The notes under the pieces are model-generated. The model did not search any database. It had not been told where the DNA came from and worked only from the letters and a program-made list of their open reading frames with translations. From positions 1 to 37,592 of the IMG/VR virus record IMGVR_UViG_3300030331_005561: a stretch of DNA of 37,592 nt; one strand, given 5' to 3'. Positions 1 through 9,700 of this stretch are shown in pieces (within the stretch, counting starts at the first letter, position 1; the number at the start of each line of letters is the position of its first letter). Origin of the DNA: a virus. The position numbers were made by a program, and so were the translations under genes.

Positions 1-459
1 TCTTTCTTGTGCTGCATATGTATAATATCCACATGTGTCAGCCTTCCTATGATCAGCTTTAACTGATAATCTTCCAAAGTCCTCATACATCTGACGAGTC
101 AAACAAAATGCTGATGGTGCAACATAATTATGCTCATCATTATCTAAATGCATTCCTCTTTGTACATTACCAATCAACTTTCCTTTCTCTGCTTGCTCAA
201 AGGTATATTCAAATGCATAAGCATTCAAAGGAATACAATCAACATCCAATAGAAGAACAGTATCATATTTTTGTTCTACAAATAACTGATTAAATCCATA
301 GTCAACTGCGTCAGGATGAATAACCTCCTCTCCATGTGTCTGAGAACATAATGGAAGAAAGTCTGCTGTTGTATTAAATTTTTTTACCACTTCATCTTGC
401 AGTCTTACGATATCAGTATCTAGAGATAGATTGAAGAATGTAAATATTGCTCTCTTCAT
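1..459 (-). CDS. Glycosyltransferase-like protein, C-terminus cut by window edge
   Basis: This leftward reading frame starts with ATG at 459 and stays open to the first base of the window, so 153 residues are visible and the C-terminus is missing. The start is MKRAIFTFFN, and about residues 66-80 read as a hydrophobic strand followed by LLLDVDCIPLN. That DVD is a DXD-type motif of GT-A-fold glycosyltransferases, where it binds the metal and sugar nucleotide. The start codon overlaps the stop of the upstream oxygenase gene (ATGA), so the two are probably translationally coupled. I infer a role in sugar transfer to a phage or host surface molecule. The fold call rests on one motif and context. 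Donor and acceptor cannot be read from the sequence. Confidence 0.6.
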   Translation of the reverse strand, partial: MKRAIFTFFNLSLDTDIVRLQDEVVKKFNTTADFLPLCSQTHGEEVIHPDAVDYGFNQLFVEQKYDTVLLLDVDCIPLNAYAFEYTFEQAEKGKLIGNVQRGMHLDNDEHNYVAPSAFCLTRQMYEDFGRLSVKADHRKADTCGYYTYAAQER

Positions 460-1091
460 GGTTTTTTCCAGTAACCATCATTTACTTTTACATATAAGTT
501 ACCTGACACCACATATCTGGGTTCTTCTAATGGTAACTGCCTACTCCTATGAGCCAACCAACCAGGAAATATAATCCATGTATTTTCTATTGGTAATATC
601 TCCTGCATTCTGGTTCCATGTGCTGGTGCTGTTCTTGGATCATGAAACTCAGTTCCTCCACCAGTTCCATCACCAGGATCATGAAGATAATATACACCAG
701 CAAGGAATGCAGGATTATGATCGTGCCAAGGATTCGTTTCTTTCTGATCTATAGACTTCCATCCTTTATATACCCATCCCCCTGATCCAGTAAACTCCAA
801 ACACTCTTGATTCTGACAAAAATTTTCTGTAACTGTAAGATAATTTCTACAGGCCGTATAAAATTCTTCTCTTAACTTTTTCCAAATAGGTGGTGCATCA
901 TCTCTGAATAACATTACATGAGTTTGATACTTAGGTGTTAAGTCATTATCAGTATACATCTTCTGCTCTATCATCCAATCCGTACAAGCCATCATCTCTT
1001 GCTTGTCCTGAGGGGTGATGGATGGACATTTACTCCTTACTATATGAGTAGGGAATAAATCATATTTAATAGTTTCTACGTGATCTACCAT
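456..1091 (-). CDS. 2-oxoglutarate/Fe(II)-dependent oxygenase (2OG-FeII_Oxy_5 type)
   Basis: I start this at the ATG at 1091, giving 211 residues. The frame extends to a TTG at 1097, but the ATG has GGAG about 8 nt upstream. The pattern is that of the 2OG-Fe(II) oxygenase family seen often in cyanophages: WHDHNPAFLAGVYYL (His123-Asp-His125), an acidic FHDPR segment, IIFPGWLAHRS with the distal iron-ligand candidate His181, and a final RYVVSGNLYV strand whose Arg192 could bind 2-oxoglutarate. The family hydroxylates substrates using O2 and 2-oxoglutarate. The substrate is unknown. The gene overlaps the end of the glycosyltransferase gene upstream and the start of the next one, so all are likely on one transcript. 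Confidence 0.85.
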   Translation of the reverse strand: MVDHVETIKYDLFPTHIVRSKCPSITPQDKQEMMACTDWMIEQKMYTDNDLTPKYQTHVMLFRDDAPPIWKKLREEFYTACRNYLTVTENFCQNQECLEFTGSGGWVYKGWKSIDQKETNPWHDHNPAFLAGVYYLHDPGDGTGGGTEFHDPRTAPAHGTRMQEILPIENTWIIFPGWLAHRSRQLPLEEPRYVVSGNLYVKVNDGYWKKP

Positions 1092-2386
1092 TTCCAATTC
1101 TCCATAATTTCGTATAGTTTATCTATTGTCTTATCCCAACTATTATACTCCATTTGCTGCAATACCACAACATTATCAGGATACCATCTCATATCCTTTG
1201 TTTCCCATGTTATATATCCCATTAATGGAGGAAGAACTATGACTTTTGCTCCCATTGCACCAGCTAAATGAGCAACAGAGGTGCAAGAAGTAATAATTAA
1301 ATCAGACTCCTCAAAGATATCATAGGTATCATTCCATGTCTTAATACATGGTGCAAGATCCCAGACATTTGAATTTTTTGGTAAATCACTATCTTCAAGT
1401 TGAATAGAAAATAACTGTCCAAACCTTTCAAGCCCTAACATCTTCTCCACTGGAATACTCCTAAACTGCTCATGTTCAAACTGAGCACTTCCTTTCCAAC
1501 GAATACAAATCTTCTTACGGCCATTTGCTATCACATTCATTTCCGATACTGGTTGACTTTTTCTTTTAAAATAAGGAAAAGTCACACCTTCCATAGGATC
1601 ATTGAGTCCTAAGAAGTAAGGGGCTGACATTGCAGGAACATACTTATCCCACTGGGTCTTGTTTATTTGTTCTGGTTCAAATAAATTTTGAAATCCACAT
1701 TGACCTAATAAAGGCATCAATGCTTTAGGAGTAAAGATTTTTACCGTCTTACAATACTTCTTAAAGTGTTCTACATACCGAACAAATATCATCCCATCAC
1801 CCAATCCACCCTCAAGATAAAAAGCAATCGTATCTACTGTCTCACCATTCCATCTATACTGCTCGCCTATATTATAATCCTTCCGCAGTATCCACTCATG
1901 TCCCCATACTCTTAATTCATCTATCGCACCCGCACGAATATACTTATAACCCTCTTGAAACTTATCTTCTGCTAATAAATGCCATCCATAATTAAATGAA
2001 GCACGTACATTTGTATCTGCGATAGGTGCTAGTAATTTTCTGGTTTGATTTAACTTACCTTGGGCTGTCATATACAATCCCAAGTCTATAATATAAGCCT
2101 CATTATTTTTCCACTTTTTAGGAAGAGATCTAAGAATTGCCTCTGCCTCTGGTGCTCTTTCTAAGTAATAAAGAATCTTTGCTTTATGAATAAGAACATT
2201 CTCATTAGGAGTAACTCTCTCTATACATTCAAGTGCCTTGCTATATTTTTTTTCTTCATGAAAAATTCCTGCTAAAAGGAACATTATATTTTCATCTTTT
2301 TCTCTTTTCAAATACGCAATGGCAAGTTCTCGTGCAGCAGGAAATTCTTTTATATCAAAAAGTTCATTAATAAGTTGTGGAATCAT
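1085..2386 (-). CDS. TPR protein fused to a GT9-like glycosyltransferase domain
   Basis: This 433-residue protein has two parts. Residues about 5-150 are helical pairs spaced like tetratricopeptide repeats (ALECIERV, AEAILRSL, KLNQTRKLL). Residues about 185-430 look like a GT-B fold of the ADP-heptose:LPS heptosyltransferase (GT9) type. The N-lobe has LEGGLGDGMIFVRYVEHF (glycine-rich loop, 192-208). The C-lobe has SDLIITSCTSVAHLAGAMG (361-379), the usual sugar-nucleotide site, followed by KVIVLPP. TPR fused to such a domain is seen in protein O-glycosyltransferases and phage tail regions. The start is ATG at 2386, overlapping the stop of the upstream oxygenase by 4 nt. The acceptor could be a tail fibre or a host surface sugar; context slightly favours a virion protein. 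Confidence 0.75.
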   Translation of the reverse strand: MIPQLINELFDIKEFPAARELAIAYLKREKDENIMFLLAGIFHEEKKYSKALECIERVTPNENVLIHKAKILYYLERAPEAEAILRSLPKKWKNNEAYIIDLGLYMTAQGKLNQTRKLLAPIADTNVRASFNYGWHLLAEDKFQEGYKYIRAGAIDELRVWGHEWILRKDYNIGEQYRWNGETVDTIAFYLEGGLGDGMIFVRYVEHFKKYCKTVKIFTPKALMPLLGQCGFQNLFEPEQINKTQWDKYVPAMSAPYFLGLNDPMEGVTFPYFKRKSQPVSEMNVIANGRKKICIRWKGSAQFEHEQFRSIPVEKMLGLERFGQLFSIQLEDSDLPKNSNVWDLAPCIKTWNDTYDIFEESDLIITSCTSVAHLAGAMGAKVIVLPPLMGYITWETKDMRWYPDNVVVLQQMEYNSWDKTIDKLYEIMENWKW

Positions 2387-2940
2387 TTTTTCAATCCAAT
2401 ATTAGGTCTACCATCAAATACTCTATCCTTATATTCACCTTCTGAATCAACATAATGCATAAAGAGTTGATACTGTGTATTACCTTCAAACTTATCTCTC
2501 CAGTGTTCTAACTCAGTTCCATGATAGACCACACAGTCTCCTACGTCCAGTGGAACCTCATGACTCTTACCATCATAATCTTCTATCCATATAGGCCATG
2601 GTTTTTCATACTCTCCACCTAATGATAAAGTGACCGAATATTGACACTCTGGACGGTCACTATGTATTTTTAAATCAGACCCATTTTTATATATTCTTGC
2701 ATAGGTATATTGTGGTATCAAATTCTTACCAACTATCTTTCCTATATCTTCTGTGGACATTGCCATGACCATATCAAATGCAGGGTCTCCATAGACACAA
2801 TGAGAATTAGGAGCTTGTTCATCTCCTCCTAAGTTATCATTTTGAACTCTAAGAGTAAAATAATTTCTTAGATATAATGAAAAGAAAGAAGGAATAAACT
2901 TTTCAATTTTTTGGAATCCCCTCTCTTGGAATAGTGTCAT
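2383..2940 (-). CDS. 2OG-Fe(II) oxygenase, prolyl-4-hydroxylase-like
   Basis: I choose the ATG at 2940 (185 residues). The frame opens further to a TTG at 2961, but the ATG has a GAAGAA purine run about 6 nt upstream. Numbered from this ATG, the iron-binding HxD pair is His93-Ser-Asp95 (LKIHSDRPE). The core strand YSVTLSLGG follows, then a jelly-roll stretch with VPLDVGDCVVYHGTELEHW, where His146 is the distal ligand candidate, and YQLFMHYVD near the end. This fits the prolyl-4-hydroxylase-like branch of 2OG oxygenases. The gene overlaps the end of the upstream oxygenase by 38 nt in another frame, which is compact even for a phage. The substrate is unknown. Confidence 0.82.
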   Translation of the reverse strand: MTLFQERGFQKIEKFIPSFFSLYLRNYFTLRVQNDNLGGDEQAPNSHCVYGDPAFDMVMAMSTEDIGKIVGKNLIPQYTYARIYKNGSDLKIHSDRPECQYSVTLSLGGEYEKPWPIWIEDYDGKSHEVPLDVGDCVVYHGTELEHWRDKFEGNTQYQLFMHYVDSEGEYKDRVFDGRPNIGLKK

Positions 2941-3532
2941 AAAGATTCTTCTGCGTTGCAACCCAACTTACTAATGTATATCTATGTCCCCATGTAACTG
3001 GATGCACCTTATGTGCAAAATCTTTATATGATGGGAATGCTATCATCATACCCTTTTTTGGTTTAATAGTCAACCCAAGATCATAGAATTCTAACTCTCC
3101 TCCACCATACTGATCATTCAAATAGAAAAGAAATGAAACATCTCGATCCATTAATCTTTCCCATTGACGAGTTTCATAATTAAAATGTTCACCATCATTA
3201 TGTCCCACATAATGACCACCTGGTGGGTAACCTAAAAACTGAACAGGTTCATATGATTTAAACTCACAATTATATTTGGGAATTACAAATTTTACAAAAC
3301 AAGCAGCGACAGCCTGTTCAAGTTTATGACTCATTTCCTCCGTGATATGATACCATAAAGTATTACGGGTTTCTAAATTTGTCTCGTGACCATCTTCCTT
3401 CTTATCATTAATAATGGTTGCATGAGAAATATCTTTTGTATTATTCGTCAGTAACATTAATTCATCAATATCTTTTTGAGGAATTACATCCTTGTGGATA
3501 ATAATCAAATCGTATGGATTGTATAACATCAT
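2903..3532 (-). CDS. 2OG-Fe(II) oxygenase, prolyl hydroxylase (P4Hc) type
   Basis: This is a 209-residue protein and the third oxygenase of the cassette. Motifs in order are: YPPGGHYVGHNDGEHF with iron ligands His111 and Asp113; SFLFYLND, the conserved double-stranded helix strand; GGELEFYD; then KKGMMIAFPS and AHKVHPVTWGHRYTLVSW. In that last motif His174 is the distal ligand and Arg184 the likely 2-oxoglutarate anchor. This set is the classic P4Hc signature, so it probably hydroxylates prolyl or other side chains on a protein. The start is a double ATG at 3532/3529; I keep the first. It is the first gene of the oxygenase/glycosyltransferase run, 38 nt downstream of the RCC1 gene stop, so it may be read from tail-gene transcripts. 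Confidence 0.88.
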   Translation of the reverse strand: MMLYNPYDLIIIHKDVIPQKDIDELMLLTNNTKDISHATIINDKKEDGHETNLETRNTLWYHITEEMSHKLEQAVAACFVKFVIPKYNCEFKSYEPVQFLGYPPGGHYVGHNDGEHFNYETRQWERLMDRDVSFLFYLNDQYGGGELEFYDLGLTIKPKKGMMIAFPSYKDFAHKVHPVTWGHRYTLVSWVATQKNLYDTIPREGIPKN

Positions 3533-3570
3533 AATAAAAAATTGTTTAAAGTTTAAAAATTTATTCTTCT

Positions 3571-4773
3571 TTATAACTTTCCCATTGCATAGGAACTAAA
3601 GTATGCAGCAACAAATTTTCTCTCCCCAGTTCCCCATGAACCTGGTACTTGAATTGGTGATGAATAACTTGCACTTGGTCCTTCTTGATTTTGTCCTAAT
3701 TCTCCCTGTCCATTATATCCCCATGACCATAATGTTCCATCAGTTTTCTTTGCCATAGTATGGTACTGACCAGTGGAAACATATTCCCAATCCTGACCAC
3801 TTCCTACTTGAACTGGTGATGAATATCTTGTTTGATTATTTTGCCCTAATTGCCCATTAGAATTATATCCCCACATCCATAGAGTTCCGTCTTGTTTTAC
3901 TGCACCCATTCTATTTGATCCCACAGTTATTTTATTAAACTTCTCATAAGCCCAGTCAGTATCAGTTCCTATTTGTCTTGGAGATGAATATCTACCTGAG
4001 TATCCAGGTCCAGTAGGACCATTTTGTCCTAATTGTCCATTAGTATTACTTCCCCAGGCCCATAATGTCCCATCAGTTTTGACTGCTATAGATTCTCCTG
4101 GTCTACCTGCATGTGCAAAAGCCCAATTGGTATTAGTTCCTACTTGTCTTGGAGATGAATAATCTGTTCTGTTACCCTGTCCCAACATACCATAGTACTC
4201 GTTATATCCCCATGACCATAATGTTCCATCAGTTTTGACTGCTAACATATAGTCTGCACCCGCACTACCCATTTTCCAAGTTTCCTCACTTCCTACTGTT
4301 TTTGGTGAGGAATAATCTGTTTTATTATTTTGTCCTAATTGTCCATGATTATTACCACCCCAACACCATAATGTCCCATCAGTTTTGACTGCTATACAAG
4401 ATTTACCGTTATCTCCTCCCATACTGGCATTTGACCAAGTACCAGGAAGTTGAATTGGTGAGGAACGTTGTGTTGTATCATTATGTCCTAATTGTCCATC
4501 TCCATTTTTTCCCATTGTCCAGTAGCTTCCATCACTTTTGAATCCTCCAGAAAAATCTATTCCCATATTATCATGAACTGGGTTACTCCAAGTACCAGGT
4601 AGTTGAACTGGTGATGAATAGTCAACTTTATCATTTAGTCCCAATTGTCCATCATTGTCTCCCCATACAAAGAAGGCATCCGCACCCGTATAACTCCAGA
4701 TGTTACCCTCCATTATTTTATTGTAAACCTGATCGGTCTCCCAGACTCCTTGTTCCTTATCGGTTATAGCCAT
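3571..4773 (-). CDS. RCC1-type seven-bladed beta-propeller protein (A)
   Basis: This 400-residue protein consists almost wholly of seven RCC1-like repeats of about 50 residues, each near the pattern AVKTDGTLWSWGYNxxGQLG...YSSPxQVG...W. The N-terminal FFVWGDNDGQLG segment and the short C-terminal AYFSSYAMGKL strand look like complementary halves that would close the ring by the usual velcro arrangement. RCC1 propellers are protein- or ligand-binding platforms. In phages they occur next to tail fibres, so I infer a distal fibre or receptor-binding part. A paralogue of nearly equal length lies at 5528-6709, with the same repeat signatures and DNA-level similarity. The start ATG is 3 nt after the upstream stop with no strong ribosome site, suggesting coupling. 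Confidence 0.88.
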   Translation of the reverse strand: MAITDKEQGVWETDQVYNKIMEGNIWSYTGADAFFVWGDNDGQLGLNDKVDYSSPVQLPGTWSNPVHDNMGIDFSGGFKSDGSYWTMGKNGDGQLGHNDTTQRSSPIQLPGTWSNASMGGDNGKSCIAVKTDGTLWCWGGNNHGQLGQNNKTDYSSPKTVGSEETWKMGSAGADYMLAVKTDGTLWSWGYNEYYGMLGQGNRTDYSSPRQVGTNTNWAFAHAGRPGESIAVKTDGTLWAWGSNTNGQLGQNGPTGPGYSGRYSSPRQIGTDTDWAYEKFNKITVGSNRMGAVKQDGTLWMWGYNSNGQLGQNNQTRYSSPVQVGSGQDWEYVSTGQYHTMAKKTDGTLWSWGYNGQGELGQNQEGPSASYSSPIQVPGSWGTGERKFVAAYFSSYAMGKL

Positions 4774-4776
4774 GGT

Positions 4777-5478
4777 TTAAGAATACTCATAACGGTCTGA
4801 TAATCCACTTGGATTATAGTATCCTACGTTTATATCTTCTGTCACACCAATTCCTATAGTTATTTCTCCAATTTTTTCTTCAGTATGAATACCAACATAT
4901 GATTCAAGTGCTTTTGCCACAGTAGAAGTATCAATACCTGCCATTATACCATCTATTCTATCAGAGTACAACCCACGAAGTCCAGCAATCTTTGATTCTT
5001 TGGTGATATATGTCTCATGATTTGTTTTAATCTTATTTGCAAGAGTTCCTACAGTTGTTCCACGATAGAATGCCTCTGTAGTTAATCCTGCATTTGGTGT
5101 TGCACTACTAATAAAAGCCGTTGCAGCATCATACTTATAACCCGATGCTGATGCATAAACACTATCTGCATATGTTCCTAATTCTTTTTTACGAAGATCT
5201 ATTTCTTGTTCATATGCCACAACCTTCCATGTTCTTACAAACTCATCAATCTTACCTGTAATATCTGTAATATACTCTGCATCAGTAATCTCATGTATAT
5301 GATTACTATCATCAGTGCTCACACTATCATCAGCAGTTCCATAAAAATATTGACCCCAATCAAATTGCTGAGTTAAGCCACTTAGATTAGGATGAACAGC
5401 ACCATTGGTTGGTTTAGTAGTAGCTTCCGATACACCAGTCACGGAATCTACTTTTATCCACTTAATATTCTTGGCCAT
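4777..5478 (-). CDS. Conserved-looking protein of unknown function between two RCC1 genes
   Basis: I do not recognise this 233-residue protein with certainty. The N-terminus (MAKNIKWIKVDSVTG) and the acidic segment around residues 45-65 are followed by a likely helical region (about 85-180) with WKVVAYEQEIDLRKKELG and several Ala/Thr-rich stretches. It ends with a short beta-like region, ITIGIGVTEDINVGYY. There are no signal peptide, membrane segments or catalytic motifs. The middle is faintly like DUF4376-type phage tail-fibre-associated proteins, but I would not rely on that. It starts at ATG 5478, 23 nt after a NATAAATA late-promoter box, and runs directly into the RCC1 gene at 4773. It may be a fibre component or fibre-assembly partner of the RCC1 proteins. 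Confidence 0.7.
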   Translation of the reverse strand: MAKNIKWIKVDSVTGVSEATTKPTNGAVHPNLSGLTQQFDWGQYFYGTADDSVSTDDSNHIHEITDAEYITDITGKIDEFVRTWKVVAYEQEIDLRKKELGTYADSVYASASGYKYDAATAFISSATPNAGLTTEAFYRGTTVGTLANKIKTNHETYITKESKIAGLRGLYSDRIDGIMAGIDTSTVAKALESYVGIHTEEKIGEITIGIGVTEDINVGYYNPSGLSDRYEYS

Positions 5479-5500
5479 GCTCTCTCAATAACTTTTCTTT

Positions 5501-5508
5501 TATTTATT
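5501..5508 (-). promoter_or_regulatory. Candidate late promoter (AATAAATA)
   Basis: On the minus strand the box AATAAATA fits the NATAAATA form of T4-like late promoters reported for marine cyanophages. It lies in the 49-nt gap between two genes, 23 nt before the ATG at 5478, the spacing expected for a short late leader. The region is AT-rich, so one such box by chance is possible. Confidence 0.5.
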
Positions 5509-5527
5509 TAGGTGAAATTTTTATTGT

Positions 5528-6709
5528 TTAAGGGAACGATTCAACTATACCCATTGCTCCTGCGAAATATGATTTTGTTCTATAAAGTTCCCAACTCGTC
5601 CCACTTCCTACTTGAGTTGGTGATGAACGTTGTGTTTCATTATTATGTCCTAATTGTCCAGCATTATTTTTTCCCCATGCCCACAATGTTCCATCAGTTT
5701 TAGTTGCAAAAACTGCTTGCCTTGCCGAATCGACGTGCTCCCAAGTAGTTCCAGGTATTTGTTGAGGACTATAATATTGTGTTGCGTTATTATTTGTGTT
5801 TTTTCCACATTGTCCCTTAGTATTATATCCCCATGAAAATAATTCACCGTCAGTATTAATTACCAAACCTGTTCCATCTTCCATTGAACAACACCTGGTA
5901 ACAGTACCAAAAGGCCCAGCACCAGGAGATCCTGGAAGTTGTTTTGGTGATGAATATGATGTACCTGAACCTCCAGCAGCAGATTTTTCTCCCCATCCAC
6001 AAAAATATAGATTACCACCTTTGATTTGTAATGAACTTTGCCATCCAGCCGAAAAGTACGTCCAAGTACCTGGAACTTGTTTTGGTGATGAATAATCGGT
6101 TTTATTATTATGTCCTAATTGTCCCTTCTCATTATCTCCCCATCTCCAGAATGTTCCATCAGTTTTAATTGCTCCCACAGAATACTGTCCACCATCCAAC
6201 TGACCATGTGCTCCATTCCAAGTAGTATCACTTCCTACTTGTTTTGGTGATGAGTAATCTGTTTTGTTATTATGTCCCAACATACCATAATTATTATTTC
6301 CCCATGACCACAATGACCCATCAGTTTTGACTGCAAAACACGATCCTGGAGTCTGCATCATAACTTCATTCCAATCAGTACCCGAACCTACTTGAACTGG
6401 TGATGAATAGGATGTTGTAGATTCATCTCCAACTGATCCATTGGAATTCTGTCCCCATGACCACAATGTTCCATCAGTTTTTACTCCAGCCGCATTCTGA
6501 TAAGTCGCACTAAAAGATTGCCAACTACCTGGTAGTTGAGTTGGTGATGATCTTTTAGCATTAGGTCCAGCAATATTAATTCCCATTGATCCATTAGTAC
6601 CTACACCTGTCATGTACAAATTCCGAAGTTGTACATACTCCCACTCATCTTGAAGTTGCTTATCCCTTACATCTTGTAAGGACCATATACCTTTATCAGT
6701 TGCTGCCAT
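5528..6709 (-). CDS. RCC1-type seven-bladed beta-propeller protein (B)
   Basis: This is a 393-residue paralogue of the protein at 3571-4773. Seven RCC1-like repeats carry KTDGTLWSWG, GQLGHNN and YSSPxQVG signatures; the fifth (LYFCGWGEKSAAGGSG) and sixth are the most divergent. The N-terminal LYMTGVGTNGSMG and the C-terminal SYFAGAMG probably close the ring. The likely role is a propeller module in the tail fibre or receptor-binding apparatus. A strong ribosome site, AAGGAGGA, lies about 8 nt before the ATG at 6709, in the 13-nt gap after the long fibre gene. Two RCC1 paralogues this close suggest duplication followed by divergence of binding loops. Receptor binding is inferred, not seen. Confidence 0.87.
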   Translation of the reverse strand: MAATDKGIWSLQDVRDKQLQDEWEYVQLRNLYMTGVGTNGSMGINIAGPNAKRSSPTQLPGSWQSFSATYQNAAGVKTDGTLWSWGQNSNGSVGDESTTSYSSPVQVGSGTDWNEVMMQTPGSCFAVKTDGSLWSWGNNNYGMLGHNNKTDYSSPKQVGSDTTWNGAHGQLDGGQYSVGAIKTDGTFWRWGDNEKGQLGHNNKTDYSSPKQVPGTWTYFSAGWQSSLQIKGGNLYFCGWGEKSAAGGSGTSYSSPKQLPGSPGAGPFGTVTRCCSMEDGTGLVINTDGELFSWGYNTKGQCGKNTNNNATQYYSPQQIPGTTWEHVDSARQAVFATKTDGTLWAWGKNNAGQLGHNNETQRSSPTQVGSGTSWELYRTKSYFAGAMGIVESFP

Positions 6710-6722
6710 TAATCAGTCCTCC

Positions 6723-9700
6723 TTATGATACAATCTGTGAACCAGATGCAGTGACTTCTAATCTATCTGCTACGTTGGCATATACTCTTAACTTATAACC
6801 CGCAGCAAGGTACTTCGGTTGCTCGCATAGTTCAACAGTAGCATCAGCAGGAATCACCATATCATAACAGAGATATGATTGTAGACTATTACTTCCATCT
6901 GTCCATATGACTCTTGCTTTTACGTCATTGGCTCCATCATCATTCGCAAGAAGAATACTTTGAACCACAGAAGGATATGTAGTAGAAGTGTATAAATCGG
7001 TATATGTAGCAGCAGAAGTTACATCCACTTGAGCATCCCAAAGAGCCGTATCTTCTTTTTCTTCTAGAATAATAGTTGCATATAATGAACCACCAGCACT
7101 TGCTTGGAGTTCGATTGTTTCACTTGGGCCAAGAACCTTTGGTTGCTTGAGTAATTCAACTGCTGAACCTGCAGGAACAGGAATGGTATGAGCAAAGGAG
7201 AAACTAGATTGCATTTCTCCACTGACTGTTACCTCAGAACCACTGATATTAACAATATGAATTGAGTGAACTACTGTGCGAATTGAAGTACTTGCACTTG
7301 CAGTTGTTGCAACAGCCATTGAAGTGGTAAGAAGATATGCAGTGGCAGAACTAATACTAGTATTAAACTGACCAGATCCACCAGCAGCAATACCTGTTAA
7401 TGCACTACCATCACCACTGAAGGCAGTAGCAGTCATCAGACCAGTAGATGGATTATATGTCAATCCACTATCGGTTTCAATTCCTTGAGAACCTGTAGTT
7501 CCATCTACAAATGTAGGATATACAGTTTCGTTAGTTGTGTTGTTGGCTGTAGCAGTTACATTAGTTGCGACATTCGCTGTACCAGTACAAGAACCAGAGG
7601 ATCCCGTGCAATTTCCAGTTACATTACCAGTGACATTACCAGTGAAGGATGTGGCTGATAAGACATTAGTTGAAGGATTATATGTTATTCCTCCATCAAC
7701 CCTCATGGTCTCACCAGCAGTTGTTGATGAAGTATCCGCAAATACAACATAGTAAGTAGCGTCGGTGCTGGTAGCAGTTATGTCTACAGTGTCTGCACTA
7801 CCCGCATTACCAGTGGTGTTCTGGTTTAGAGTTGCGACCCTCGCAGCTGCAACAGTTCCTGAAGTTATATTTGAACCATTTATATCTGAAAGAGAAGAAC
7901 CATCTCCACTAAAACCAGAAGCAACTAAAAGACCAGTACTAGAATTAAAGGTAAGATTTGATCCACTCTTAACTGATAAATTTCCTGTTGAGGTATCAGC
8001 AAACAATACATTACATGATGTGTCACTTGATTCATCAGTAACAGTAACACTTGTTGCAACACTTGCAGTAGCAGCATTACCAGTACAAGATCCAGAAGAA
8101 CCAGTACAGTTACCCGTTACGTTACCAGTGACATTACCTGTAAAGGATGTAGCCGATAGAACGTTGGTTGAAGGATTATAAGTTATTCCTCCATCAACTC
8201 GCATGGTCTCACCAGCAGTTGTTGAAGAAGTATCCGCAAATACAACATAGTAAGTAGCGTCACTGCTGGTAGCAGTTATGTCTACTGTATCAGCAACACT
8301 GGCATTCGATGCCGTTGCAGCATTACCAGTACAAGATCCAGAAGAACCAGTACAGTTACCCGTTACGTTACCAGTTACATTACCAGTGAATGATCCAGCT
8401 GTTAAAACATTGGTTGAGGGGTTATAAGTCATCCCCGAATCATTATCCGCATAGATAGCCGCAGTGCCACTATTTGCACTTACGAAAGGAACACGATATG
8501 CAGTATTAGCAGTGTCAGAAGTAACAGTGACATTAGTTGCTTCCGTTGCTGTTGCAGCATTACCAGTACAAGAACCAGACGAACCAGTACAGTTACCCGT
8601 TACGTTACCAGTGACATTACCAGTAAACGTACCTGCAATTGCTCCTGTTCCAGTAATGGTAGGAGATGTAAGAGTTTTATTAGTAAGAGTATCAGTTGTA
8701 TCTCTACCCACCAGCGTGGTTGTAGATGCTGGTAGAGTTACTGTTGGATTACCAGAAAAAGCAGAGTGGGCAGGTGCTTGTAATGCAAGATAATGTGCGT
8801 TTGAACTCTCACAGTAGAGTCTAACCTGTGATTGAGATCCATCATTTTTTATACTAATCAAACCAGTGGACATGGTAATTCTGTCATTACCACCAAATGC
8901 AATATCAATTTGATCGTCTGTATCTGCAGTTATGGTAGTATCAGCGTCAGCATCAAGAGTTATAACACCACCATTTACATCAAGTGCTCCGATTGTTAAT
9001 TTATTACTTGAGGGGTTGATGGTGAAACCAGTGTTAACTCTAACTGGATTATTACCAGTAGAAGCTCCAAGAAAAGCTACAAACTGAGTTGCATCTGTAG
9101 AGTCAGCATTAGTTCCTACCTTACTTGCATTATCCACACTAGTGGTGTTAGCGTTAATCCATGCTAAAGCACTACCAGTAGAGGATAAAATAGAATTTGC
9201 CGTTCCTACTGATCCAGTTTGGTCAGCGATTGCAGTGGTAGTCGTAATACCAGTAATATTAACATTATTAGAAACAGTTGTAATACCACTAATGTTTACG
9301 TTATTAGTAATCGTGACTGCTGTTCCTGTGTTAATAAAATCTGTAGAAGCAACTCCTGTTATTAAAGATCCATCACCACTAAATTTGGTTGCGGTTAAGG
9401 TTCCTGAATTTGGATTATAAGTTAGTCCTGTATCAGACTCCGCACCTTGAGCACCTGTTGCTCCATCCACAAATATTGGAAAAACAGTCTCATCTGTACT
9501 ATTATTTGCTGTAACAGTAACGTTTGTTGCAGTAGTTGCAGTAGTTGCAGTCACAGAGTTTCCTGTACAAGATCCAGAAGAACCTGATACATCACCCGTC
9601 ACATCACCCGTAAGATCTCCAGCAAAAGCTGTAGCTGTTACGGTTCCTCCACTAAATGTAAACGTGGAAGCATCTTGCAATTCTCCACCAGTACCAACAG

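Noticed and set aside
2941-2961. TTG start at 2961 for the 192-codon form of the oxygenase
   Set aside because: The ATG at 2940 has a better ribosome site and the extra residues add no family sequence.
3533-3570. Rho-independent terminator between the RCC1 gene and the oxygenase cassette
   Set aside because: The AT-rich stretch has only weak A/T pairing and no GC stem.
7765-8181. Rightward ORFs of 70-140 codons inside the fibre gene
   Set aside because: They are antisense mirrors of the Gly/Thr/Ser-rich repeats and encode Val/Pro/Leu-rich low-complexity peptides without ribosome sites.
7579-9620. Possible CRISPR array
   Set aside because: The repeats are coding, in frame and of unequal length, with no unique spacers of constant size.
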